In this document: in pieces, positions 55,934-63,334 of the stretch | Layout: each line of letters begins with the position of its first letter | Numbering within the stretch: position 1 is the first letter of the stretch | NCBI RefSeq assembly: GCF_001855385.1 | Contig: NZ_MKIE01000001.1 | Span: 301,448-365,447 of the forward strand | Source: Andreesenia angusta | GTDB lineage: Bacteria; Bacillota; Clostridia; Tissierellales; Gottschalkiaceae | Length of the DNA: 64,000 nt | Direction: 5' to 3' | Notes under the pieces: generated by a model | Database searches by the model: none | Seen by the model: only the letters and a program-made list of their open reading frames with translations | Told to the model about the DNA's origin: nothing | Made by a program: the position numbers and the translations under genes

Positions 55934-56456
55934 AGCTTATCTCTATTCCTCCAAATGCCACAAAGCACTTTATTCTCACTACTGGCAAGCTTGGATCTTT
56001 TGTGGGTAGCTTCTTGTTCTCCCACCCACCAAATATGGGAATTCCGCTTATTATCACGTTGCAGTTCTCCGGCAGCCTTATCTCCACACCACCAAACATG
56101 GCTGTCAAGCTCAGCTCGCACCTCTCAGGGTCTATCGTGGCAGGCCTTAAGTCTATTTCGGCAGCTCCAAAGACTGTTGTCACCGCTCCTCCTTTGAACT
56201 TAGACGACTCGTTCAAAGTCGTAAGGCTTGAGAATATGTTCATGTAGTCGATGTAGTCGTCGCTCTGAATATCGTCGTGACTCATCTTTATTCCTTTGCC
56301 CTCTCCTGAAAACAGTATAAGTATACCTATCAAAATTATGACTGCAGGCCAGTACCTGTGAAGCAGAGTGGAAAAGTTGAACTCGTTTATCCTGACTGTA
56401 AATATGACTATCCCGGCCAAGATAAAGAGTATCCCCATAACGGTTTTTCGTTTCAT
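55932..56456 (-). CDS. LiaF-like membrane protein (cell-wall-active antibiotics response)
   Basis: A 174-residue protein. Two N-terminal membrane helices (about residues 5-22 and 34-52) and a C-terminal LiaF-type beta domain with repeated FGAAEIDLRP, FGGVEIRLPEN and GGIEIS motifs. In Bacillus LiaF restrains the LiaRS two-component system; here no kinase or regulator gene is adjacent. ATG 56456 has GAGAGGTGATAG ahead; the longer frame to 56522 reads through the upstream terminator. Confidence 0.85.
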   Translation of the reverse strand: MKRKTVMGILFILAGIVIFTVRINEFNFSTLLHRYWPAVIILIGILILFSGEGKGIKMSHDDIQSDDYIDYMNIFSSLTTLNESSKFKGGAVTTVFGAAEIDLRPATIDPERCELSLTAMFGGVEIRLPENCNVIISGIPIFGGWENKKLPTKDPSLPVVRIKCFVAFGGIEIS

Positions 56457-56501
56457 ATCTATCACCTCTCTCTTTATGGACTTTTTACCCCTTTTGAAGC
56501 T

Positions 56502-56544
56502 AAAAAAACAAAGAGGGTGCACTGTATCACACCCCCTCTGTTTA
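56502..56544 (-). terminator. Terminator of the PilZ gene
   Basis: Reverse-strand AAACAGAGGGGGTG pairs with CACCCTCTTTGTTT, two mismatches, followed by TTTTTTT. It separates the PilZ gene from the LiaF-like gene. Confidence 0.8.
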
Positions 56545-57186
56545 GCTCTTGACTTTTCTGTCGTTCCTTATTCTCTCTCTCTGCACCGAGAATATGTAGC
56601 TGACTATTTTGTCTACTACCTTATCTCCAAGCTCTAGAAACTTAATTCCATACTTTTCATCGTGGTGGTTTATACCTGGCATTATGCTCACCACTTCACC
56701 GTCTAGCTCTAAAAACTCTCCGTCTATTTCCACCTCTACAAGCAGCTTTTGGCCCTTGTAGAACTTTTCTTCACTTTTCACCTGCATTCCGCCCCCACCT
56801 AAGTCTACAGTCTTGCCCTCGACTATGTCTTCGGAGTCAGCCTTCATTATCCTCACAGGCTTCATTATCGAAAGCCTGAAGTAATTCCTTCTCTCAAACC
56901 TCTCCACCTCAGAGTTGATCTCTATCTTGCTCAAGTGGAAATTGCCTTCCTTGAAATTGTCTATAGCTACACCTCTTGCTTTATAGACCTTGTCTCCTGT
57001 AAACACTATTATTACAACTCTGCTGTTGGTAGGTATCCTCAGTATAGCTCCTTTGCATATGGGCGAAAGCACTGTAAGTACATTTGATTCTATCTTTTCT
57101 ATTCTAGTTGTGAATTCATTTTCCTCCATAAGAGTCACAGTTTCGAGCATAACTCTGTCTCCCTCTTTGAACATGCTTAAGTCCAT
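56542..57186 (-). CDS. PilZ domain protein, YcgR-like c-di-GMP receptor
   Basis: A 214-residue protein. N-terminal YcgR-type beta domain (about 1-95) and a PilZ domain with the RxxxR motif (R100 to R104, RRNYFRL). The second motif D/NxSxxG appears as DLGGGG (128-133), with Gly where Ser is usual. The motif otherwise matches the family, so cyclic-di-GMP binding is likely but the variant is notable. Probably a flagellar brake or effector, linked functionally to the HD-GYP genes. ATG 57186 with GGGGAGAGTGAA. Confidence 0.88.
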   Translation of the reverse strand: MDLSMFKEGDRVMLETVTLMEENEFTTRIEKIESNVLTVLSPICKGAILRIPTNSRVVIIVFTGDKVYKARGVAIDNFKEGNFHLSKIEINSEVERFERRNYFRLSIMKPVRIMKADSEDIVEGKTVDLGGGGMQVKSEEKFYKGQKLLVEVEIDGEFLELDGEVVSIMPGINHHDEKYGIKFLELGDKVVDKIVSYIFSVQRERIRNDRKVKS

Positions 57187-57364
57187 TTCACTCTCCCCTT
57201 TTCAAATTGCGAATAGGTATATTATACTACAAACTCCTGCAAGTCTCACCTCTATTTTGCCTATCTTCGCCTTTTCTTTCCCTAGATATTAAACACGGGC
57301 TGTGATAAAATGTAACTGTTGCACTTTTTATCAGCTTTCAAAAATATTTTTAAAAGGAGCCGTT

Positions 57365-57814
57365 ATGTATCTATCTATAAAAAAATTTGATGAACTCAGC
57401 ACTAGAGAATTGTACGACATTCTTAAAAAAAGAGAAGAGGTCTTCATAGTCGAGCAGAAATGCCCTTATCCAGACTGCGATGGAAAAGACCTAGAATCCT
57501 ACCACATGCTGTACAAAGACGGCGAAAAACTTGTGGGATACCTCAGGATACTTCCGAAGGGTCTTTCCTACGATGAAATTTCGCTTGGGAGAATTTTGAT
57601 AGACAGCAGCTACAGAGAGCAAAAGCTTGGGTCTAGAATGGTGAAGAAAGCCCTTGAATTTGTCGAGACGGTTCTTTGCGAAAATCGCGTCAGGATATCT
57701 GCGCAGCTATACCTTTTGAACTTTTACTCTAGTCTAGGATTCGAGTCAGTCGGCTCTCCCTATGAGGAGGACTGGATTCCACATATAGAAATGCTGTACA
57801 AAAAAGAAGATTAG
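57365..57814 (+). CDS. GNAT family acetyltransferase (ElaA type)
   Basis: Acetyl-CoA-dependent N-acyltransferase of 149 residues. VEQKCPYPDCDGKDLESYHML near the start is the ElaA mark, LGRILIDSSYREQKLGSRMVKKAL is the acetyl-CoA loop (motif A) and LNFYSSLGFESVG motif B. ATG 57365 has AAAGGAG at five bases; the frame from 57302 has no site. Substrate unknown. Confidence 0.88.
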   Translation: MYLSIKKFDELSTRELYDILKKREEVFIVEQKCPYPDCDGKDLESYHMLYKDGEKLVGYLRILPKGLSYDEISLGRILIDSSYREQKLGSRMVKKALEFVETVLCENRVRISAQLYLLNFYSSLGFESVGSPYEEDWIPHIEMLYKKED

Positions 57815-57834
57815 GATCCTAATCTTCTTTTTTT
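57801..57834. terminator. Bidirectional terminator
   Basis: AAAAAGAAGATTAG / CTAATCTTCTTTTT stem with loop GATC, followed by T-rich sequence on the plus strand. It contains the last codons of both converging genes. Confidence 0.9.
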
Positions 57835-58175
57835 ATTTCAAAGTCGGAAAAATACAGTTCGTATGTATCTTCCATGTCTTTGTTCAGTTTATCCATAGTC
57901 TTTCTATACCTTGCAAGCAGGTCTTCTCCTCTTTCTGTAAGCGAGGATCCGCCCCCTCTAGAGCCTCCCACTTTTGTATCCAGCACCTTGAATCCGACTC
58001 TGCTCTCTAATGCCTTTACCAAGTTGTGAGCCTTGTTGTAAGACATCTTCATGTTCTTGGCCGCCTCAGAGAGAGAGCCTCCAGACTTCACCTTCATGAG
58101 AAGTTCATAAACACCTATTCCAAAGAGCTTGTCTCCATTTTCGTCTTCTATCCAAATACGTCCCTTTACTCTCAT
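57819..58175 (-). CDS. ModE-like winged-helix regulator without molybdate-binding domain
   Basis: A 118-residue LysR/ModE-type HTH protein. GSLSEAAKNMKMSYNKAHNLVKALESRVGF is the ModE DNA-binding helix region (shortened here), followed by the wing with GGSRGGGSSLTERG. ModE full-length proteins add TOBE domains; none are present. No modABC genes are adjacent. ATG 58175 has AAAGGAG. Two bases separate it from the membrane protein gene before it. Confidence 0.85.
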   Translation of the reverse strand: MRVKGRIWIEDENGDKLFGIGVYELLMKVKSGGSLSEAAKNMKMSYNKAHNLVKALESRVGFKVLDTKVGGSRGGGSSLTERGEDLLARYRKTMDKLNKDMEDTYELYFSDFEIKKED

Positions 58176-58177
58176 AT

Positions 58178-58570
58178 TTACTCCTTTCCGAACATCTGTC
58201 TGTATTTTTCACCTAGATACCCTATATATGTATCTGTAGATACGAATAGTGCTATATAGACTATCTGGTATAAAAAGTTGACTCTTCCGTCTAAGAAAAG
58301 CAGCAGTAAGAAGCCAGCCAGGAGGAACACCATCCTCTTCTTGAAGTCTAGGCCTATCTTCAGTATAAGTATCCTAAAGAGCCTGATTCTATCTACCATG
58401 AATTGCATATTCTTGACGTTTAAAAGCACGCTGAGTATATACACAGCCATAACTATTGCCGCTCTCTTGACGTCTAGTTCTCCTGAAATCCAAAGCACTG
58501 CACTCAAGAAAATCGGCCAAAAAAGAAGCAATGATTTGAGCTTTTCCTTTGGAAGCTTGTTGTAGCTCAT
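58178..58570 (-). CDS. Small integral membrane protein of unknown function
   Basis: A 130-residue protein with four probable membrane helices (about residues 13-28, 36-50, 80-95 and 98-112) and basic ends. I do not recognise the family. ATG 58570 with AGGTGATGCT. Two bases before the ModE-like gene, so likely one transcript. Confidence 0.7.
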   Translation of the reverse strand: MSYNKLPKEKLKSLLLFWPIFLSAVLWISGELDVKRAAIVMAVYILSVLLNVKNMQFMVDRIRLFRILILKIGLDFKKRMVFLLAGFLLLLFLDGRVNFLYQIVYIALFVSTDTYIGYLGEKYRQMFGKE

Positions 58571-58620
58571 AGCATCACCTTTTTCTATTTGTTTAGTACA
58601 TTATACCACAGTTTTTTAGC

Positions 58621-58659
58621 AAAATAAAAAGAGCCTCCATCTTCAGCAAGGATGCTCTT
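58621..58659 (-). terminator. Terminator of the PHP gene
   Basis: Reverse strand AAGAGC...GCTCTT with inner TCC/GGA pairs, followed by TTTATTTT. Confidence 0.7.
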
Positions 58660-58667
58660 AAGTGTCG

Positions 58668-59315
58668 CTACGCCCCTTTTTGAGCGCTGTAAACATTTAT
58701 CTCTCTGTAGACTCCGCTTTCCCTTTTCACAGGACAGAATCCCCCAAGTTTCACTGCCTCTATAAAGTCCTTGTGGTCCCTTATAGTACCGTCGAACTTA
58801 GTTGCATAGCAACCTATCTGCTTTGTGACATGTGCGTCACTAGCCCCCATAGATGGCATATTGCACTCTGTAGCCAGTGCATAGGCGTAGAGATTGTGGT
58901 GCGGATGAGTACTGCCGTTGAAAGACTCTACAGCTGTAAGGTCGCCGCTCACCTCTTTTATATAGTCTTTAAGACCTCTGTTGTTAGTCCTAAAGGGATG
59001 CGCACTTGCAGTGACTCCCCCCGCCATCTTGACTTTTCTGACCAAGTCAGCTGACTCTATCCTGTAGTCTGGTATATCGTCTAGTCCGTATACCAGTATA
59101 TCTCCCTGCTTTGTAAGTATCTCTGCACCAACTATGACCAAGAGTCCGTCTATTACAGCCGACTCTCCTATCTCATGCCTAAGCCTGTTGTTGTCATGGT
59201 TTGTTATGCAGACACCGTCTAGCTTTCTATCTTTGGCCGTTGCTATAACCTCATCTAAGCTCATATGGCTGTCTGATGAGTATTTGCTTTCGTGTATATG
59301 AGTGTCTATTATCAT
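58668..59315 (-). CDS. PHP domain metal-dependent phosphoesterase
   Basis: A 215-residue protein with the PHP metal motifs in order: DTHIHESKYSSDS, GVCITNHDN, IVGAEILTKQGDILVYG, ASAHPFR and GASDAHVTKQIG. Related to TrpH-type phosphoesterases. ATG 59315 has GGAAGGAGAAGCC; the longer frame to 59333 has no site. Substrate unknown. Confidence 0.88.
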   Translation of the reverse strand: MIIDTHIHESKYSSDSHMSLDEVIATAKDRKLDGVCITNHDNNRLRHEIGESAVIDGLLVIVGAEILTKQGDILVYGLDDIPDYRIESADLVRKVKMAGGVTASAHPFRTNNRGLKDYIKEVSGDLTAVESFNGSTHPHHNLYAYALATECNMPSMGASDAHVTKQIGCYATKFDGTIRDHKDFIEAVKLGGFCPVKRESGVYREINVYSAQKGA

Positions 59316-59463
59316 GGCTTCTCCTTCCCACACTTTTTCATCTATTTTTGTTATTCCCGAGTCATTTACTCAATTGTAACACATTTATACCCAGTAGTCG
59401 TGGTTCTATGCCATTTAATAGATATGCTTTTTTTATGCCATTTTATATTTCTATAGTTTTTTT

Positions 59464-59985
59464 CTATAATAAATCTTGTTGCTTTTCTATGTCGCCTTTC
59501 TTTACTGCTTTTCCCATTATAAATGCCATAATGTATATCATGGGCACAGTCATTACCCACCTTATCATCATAAACTCAAACCCCAAGAATCTGCCCTCGT
59601 TGGCCAACATAGGTATCTTTATTACAGCCCATGCACCTATTATTATCACCACGTTCTTTACGCTGGCTCCCTTTTTGAGCAGCATATTACATAGCGGAAA
59701 AGCCGCGTATACAGGCCCTGCCGATAGACTTCCAAGAAGAAATGAAAACACTGTCCCTTTTATCCCGGAGTCTTCTCCAAGGTACTCGGCTATCTTTTTT
59801 TTGGGAATCCAGGTCTCAATGAAGACTATCATCATAAACACAACAGGCATCACGAGGAGCATCTCCTTTATGTAGTAGCCACTGCTTTTGACGGAGTCAA
59901 GCGCCATCTGTCTGCTGAAAATCGCAACTGCAATATATGCAAGCGCAACTGCAATCAACAGCTTGTTTTTCTTTAAAGTTTTCAT
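59464..59985 (-). CDS. Permease, second half of a split ArsP/DUF318-like pair
   Basis: A 173-residue membrane protein with about four helices and GTVFSFLLGSLSAGPVYAAFPL, a permease-type motif. It begins within the stop codon of the upstream gene (TGATG) and shares its GPVYAAFPLxxxLL pattern with the partner's IPAFVAFPLAGAL. I read the two proteins as half-length copies of one permease. A Crp/Fnr regulator is divergent. Substrate unknown; metalloid or organic efflux by family analogy only. Confidence 0.75.
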   Translation of the reverse strand: MKTLKKNKLLIAVALAYIAVAIFSRQMALDSVKSSGYYIKEMLLVMPVVFMMIVFIETWIPKKKIAEYLGEDSGIKGTVFSFLLGSLSAGPVYAAFPLCNMLLKKGASVKNVVIIIGAWAVIKIPMLANEGRFLGFEFMMIRWVMTVPMIYIMAFIMGKAVKKGDIEKQQDLL

Positions 59986-60467
59986 CAAATCAGCACCCCC
60001 ATTAGAATCGATATAGCTATTGCAAACCCAAAGCTTAGAACATTCCTATACACCGCAAATTTAACTCCAAAAGTGTTTTTCTCAAGTGGAAATGTCGCAA
60101 GCCCCACCATGGTTAGAGTAGTCAAAAAAGCCGCCACTGAGACTGTGTTGACTCCTCCAGAACGTAGCGCTCCCGCAAGCGGAAAAGCTACAAAGGCGGG
60201 GATAAGGGTTATTCCTCCAAATATCGCAAATATGCCTGTCTCTACAGCAGGTCCAAACTGTCCAACTATCCCCTTTATGCTCTCTACAGGTACAAAGGTC
60301 AGAAACATTCCCACTATAAATAGTATCCCCAATATCTCTCCCATCATGTTCTTCATCATGTTTTTAGCCATCTTCATAGACTTGATCGTCTTTGCACTGT
60401 CTTTGATCATGGAATATACGAACATGGCTAAAGATATAATCCACATAGCAGCAGTAAATATGTCCAA
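59985..60467 (-). CDS. Permease, first half of a split ArsP/DUF318-like pair
   Basis: A 160-residue membrane protein with four helices and GGITLIPAFVAFPLAGALRSGG in the middle, the pair's conserved core. TTG 60467 has AAAAGGAGGCG at five bases. It is directly downstream of the divergent Crp/Fnr gene and of the operator at 60525, and is translationally coupled to the next half. Function as for its partner. Confidence 0.75.
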   Translation of the reverse strand: MDIFTAAMWIISLAMFVYSMIKDSAKTIKSMKMAKNMMKNMMGEILGILFIVGMFLTFVPVESIKGIVGQFGPAVETGIFAIFGGITLIPAFVAFPLAGALRSGGVNTVSVAAFLTTLTMVGLATFPLEKNTFGVKFAVYRNVLSFGFAIAISILMGVLI

Positions 60468-60485
60468 ATAAACGCCTCCTTTTGT

Positions 60486-60514
60486 TTGACTTTGTCTTAT
60501 TTTAACCCTAATAT
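60486..60514 (+). promoter_or_regulatory. Promoter of the Crp/Fnr-type gene
   Basis: TTGACT (60486-60491), 17 bases, TAATAT (60509-60514). The palindromic operator lies just downstream of the predicted start, a position suited to self-repression. Confidence 0.6.
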
Positions 60515-60524
60515 AGATTCAAGA

Positions 60525-60542
60525 GAGTTACCCAGGTAACTC
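60525..60542. promoter_or_regulatory. Palindromic operator for the Crp/Fnr-type regulator
   Basis: GAGTTACCCAGGTAACTC: perfect eight-base arms, two-base centre. Crp/Fnr sites have this size. A reverse-strand -10 TAAAAT at 60499-60504 puts the leftward start near 60492, so the operator would be centred close to -41.5, the classical class II activating position. Symmetry is seen; binding is inferred. Confidence 0.7.
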
Positions 60543-60567
60543 CAAGCATTATTTTTCGAGGTGACAT

Positions 60568-61236
60568 ATGTACAGTTCAATAGCTTCAACACTTATTCAG
60601 TACCCTCTGTTCTCCTGCTTTGAAAAAGAATATTTATCTGACGTTCTTGAGAGATTCAGCATATACCCTAATCTATGTAGGAAAAGTACATTTTTGCACT
60701 CTGAAGGTGATCCATGCAAGTTTATGGATGTGCTGCTCACTGGAGAGCTTGAGATACAGAAGATAGATGAAAACGGAAACCTCCTGACCATAGCCAGCTT
60801 TTTCCCTATCTCTTCTCTAGGCGAAAATCTTATGTTTGGAGACAGCAATATATACCCCATGAATGCTTTCTGTCCAGTCGATTCAGAGGTGCTTCAGCTT
60901 GACAGAGACTTTATACTCTTTCTCTGCTCGGAAAATCAAGACTTCCTTCTGGCGCTACTTAAAGACATCTCTGGGAAAGCCCTTATTCTAACCGACAAGA
61001 TAAAGATGATTTCACACAAATCTCTTCGAGAAAAGATATTCGAATATCTAGCTCGTGAGTCCACAGCACAGAAAAGCTCTAAGGTAAAGCTCAGAACCTC
61101 AAAGAAGGATCTGGCACAGCTGTTTGGTGTGCAGCGAACTTCTCTCTCTAGAGAGCTCGCAAAGCTCAGATCCGAAGGGCTTGTCGAGTTCGATGCAGAG
61201 AGCATCACATTAAAAAAGCTAGAGAACTGGACTTGA
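60568..61236 (+). CDS. Crp/Fnr family transcriptional regulator
   Basis: A 222-residue regulator. N-terminal cyclic-nucleotide-like sensor (about 20-125; LHSEGDPCKFMDVLLTGELEI and SSLGENLMFGD) and a C-terminal winged helix with SKKDLAQLFGVQRTSLSRELAKLRSEG as recognition helix. Cys residues at C18, C37, C50, C102 and C118 are scattered rather than in a clear iron-sulfur pattern. ATG 60568 has GAGGTGACAT. It probably controls the permease pair across the divergent region. Confidence 0.93.
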   Translation: MYSSIASTLIQYPLFSCFEKEYLSDVLERFSIYPNLCRKSTFLHSEGDPCKFMDVLLTGELEIQKIDENGNLLTIASFFPISSLGENLMFGDSNIYPMNAFCPVDSEVLQLDRDFILFLCSENQDFLLALLKDISGKALILTDKIKMISHKSLREKIFEYLARESTAQKSSKVKLRTSKKDLAQLFGVQRTSLSRELAKLRSEGLVEFDAESITLKKLENWT

Positions 61237-61251
61237 GTTCTCTAGCTTTTT
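61213..61251. terminator. Bidirectional terminator
   Basis: 16-base-pair stem AAAAAGCTAGAGAACT / AGTTCTCTAGCTTTTT with a seven-base loop, plus-strand T-run following. Overlaps the end of the Crp/Fnr gene and faces the ABC-F gene. Confidence 0.9.
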
Positions 61252-61260
61252 CTTGTAATC

Positions 61261-63153
61261 CTACTTTTCTTTCTCTATGGCCTCGGCCATCTCGCTTAGG
61301 TATATCCATCTCTCCATCTTGTGCTCAAGCTCCGACTCCAGCTCTGCCTTCTTCTCCATAAGCTCTTGAAGCTTGGTGTACTCCGAGGCCACATCGGCCA
61401 TCTCCAGCTCCACTGACTCTATGGAAATCTCCAGCTTAGCTATATCTTCGTCTATAGTCTCGTACTCCCTCTTCTCGTTGTAGGAGAACTTTAGCTTCCT
61501 GTCTCTGTTTTCCTGTTTTTGCGACTCTTTCTGTGTATCTTTTCTGGAGACTTGAACTTCCTCCGTATCGCCTCTAGATTCCACTCTGCTCCTGTAGTCT
61601 GAGTAGTTTCCAGGGTAGTCGTTTATCTTCCCGTCTTCAAAGGCAAAAATCCTAGACACCACCCTGTCTAAAAAGTACCTGTCGTGCGAAACCGTTATTA
61701 CAACGCCTTCGAATTCGTCTAGATAGTCCTCTAGTATGCTCAATGTGTCTATGTCTAGATCGTTTGTAGGCTCGTCTAAGAACAGTACGTTCGGGCCTTC
61801 AAGCAGCACTCTGAGCAGGTAGAGCCTTCTCTTCTCCCCTCCCGAGAGCTTGGAGATAAAAGTCCCCTGGACATGAGGCGGAAACAGGAAAGTCTCGAGC
61901 ATCTGGGAGGCGCTCAGCCTGTAGCCTTCCTTGTTCTTGGCGTACTCCGCCCCCTCCTTTATATACTCTATTATCCTCTGGCTCTCGACCATATGGTATG
62001 TCTCCTGTGAAAACACCCCTATGTTGACAGTCTCGCCTATCTCGAGTCTTCCGCCGTCTATCTTCTCGCTTCCGCTTAAAAGTTTTATAAGTGTGGACTT
62101 TCCGGCTCCGTTTTTTCCCACGATACCTATCCTGTCGCCCTTTACAGCTGTATAGGTGAAGCCGTCTATGAGCTTCTCTCCACCCATCGACTTTTCCACA
62201 GCCTCGGCCTCTATTATCTTGTTTCCAAGCCTTGTGCTGTTTACCGATATATCCATCTCGCCTTTCACAGTTTTGCCCTGCATTTCATCGTCTAGCGACT
62301 CATACCTCTGTATCCTGGCCTTCTGCTTGGTAGTTCTAGCCTTTGCGCCTTTTCTCATCCACTCCAGCTCTTTCTTAAGCAACGACTTCTTCTTCTTGTA
62401 GGTGGAGGCCTCTATCTCTTCACGCTCCAGCTTGGCCTCCAGAAAATAGCTGTAGTTTCCGCTGTACTCGTAGAGCTTGCCTCCGTCCAGCTCCACTATC
62501 CTGTTGGCCACCTTGTCCAGGAAATACCTATCATGCGTTATCATAACTATGGCCCCATCCCTGTCGTTCAAGTAGTTCTCAAGCCAAGATATGGTCTCGC
62601 TGTCTAGATGGTTAGTGGGCTCGTCTAGTATAAGCAGGTCCGACGGGTTTGTAAGAGCTGAGGCGAGAGCCACCCTCTTCTTCTGGCCGCCTGAAAGGGT
62701 TTTTATCTCTCTTTCAAAGTCCTCTATCCCGAGTCTGTTCAATACAGCTTTGGCTTCGCTCTCTAAGCTCCAACATCTGTACTCCTCCATCTTTCCAAGC
62801 AGCTCCGTCATCTCCTCTGGATCCGTATTTTCATCTTTCACCGCATGTATATAGGCTTTTAGAGTCTGCATCTGTGGAGAGCTCCCCCTGAAGACTTCTT
62901 CTATTATCTTTCCGTCAGGGTCCAGCTCAGTATTCTGCGACAGATACTCTATCCTTATCCCGTTCTTCTTGATTACCTTGCCCTCGTTAGGCTCCTCAAC
63001 ACCTGCTATTACTTTGAGCAGCGTCGACTTCCCCGTTCCGTTTATCCCTATAATTCCTATCTTGTCGCCTTCATTTATCCCCAGGCTTACGTCGTCTAAA
63101 AGCCTTTTCTCCACATAGCTCTTCTCTATATTCTCTAAACTCACAAGGTTCAT
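61261..63153 (-). CDS. ABC-F ATPase, Uup-like
   Basis: A 630-residue soluble protein with two ABC domains and no membrane part. Walker A motifs GINGTGKST and GKNGAGKST, signatures LSGGQKKR and LSGGEKRR, Walker B LILDEPTNHLD and LFLDEPTNDLD, a linker of about 60 residues, and a long charged coiled-coil C-terminus (about 540-630) as in Uup. ABC-F proteins bind the ribosome; the C-terminal coiled coil fits Uup rather than antibiotic-resistance types. ATG 63153 with GAGGACAAAGT. Divergent from another ABC-F gene. Confidence 0.94.
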   Translation of the reverse strand: MNLVSLENIEKSYVEKRLLDDVSLGINEGDKIGIIGINGTGKSTLLKVIAGVEEPNEGKVIKKNGIRIEYLSQNTELDPDGKIIEEVFRGSSPQMQTLKAYIHAVKDENTDPEEMTELLGKMEEYRCWSLESEAKAVLNRLGIEDFEREIKTLSGGQKKRVALASALTNPSDLLILDEPTNHLDSETISWLENYLNDRDGAIVMITHDRYFLDKVANRIVELDGGKLYEYSGNYSYFLEAKLEREEIEASTYKKKKSLLKKELEWMRKGAKARTTKQKARIQRYESLDDEMQGKTVKGEMDISVNSTRLGNKIIEAEAVEKSMGGEKLIDGFTYTAVKGDRIGIVGKNGAGKSTLIKLLSGSEKIDGGRLEIGETVNIGVFSQETYHMVESQRIIEYIKEGAEYAKNKEGYRLSASQMLETFLFPPHVQGTFISKLSGGEKRRLYLLRVLLEGPNVLFLDEPTNDLDIDTLSILEDYLDEFEGVVITVSHDRYFLDRVVSRIFAFEDGKINDYPGNYSDYRSRVESRGDTEEVQVSRKDTQKESQKQENRDRKLKFSYNEKREYETIDEDIAKLEISIESVELEMADVASEYTKLQELMEKKAELESELEHKMERWIYLSEMAEAIEKEK

Positions 63154-63297
63154 ACTTTGTCCTCTCTTTCAATATCTTCTTCAGTACAATTATAGCTTAT
63201 ATCCAATCATATTGCGATATCGCTGGCTATTGCAAGACTAAACTATTTTAAACTCACTATAAGCCTATAAATGCTATATGGCCTCTCTTAATTGTGT

Positions 63298-63303
63298 TAT
63301 AAT
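63298..63303 (+). promoter_or_regulatory. Extended -10 before the second ABC-F gene
   Basis: TGTTATAAT, a perfect extended -10, 32 bases before the TTG start. No clear -35. A ten-base palindrome GCGATATCGC lies at 63214-63223 in the divergent region. Confidence 0.5.
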
Positions 63304-63334
63304 GGTTCTGATAACGTGAATGGAGGTAATTTTT

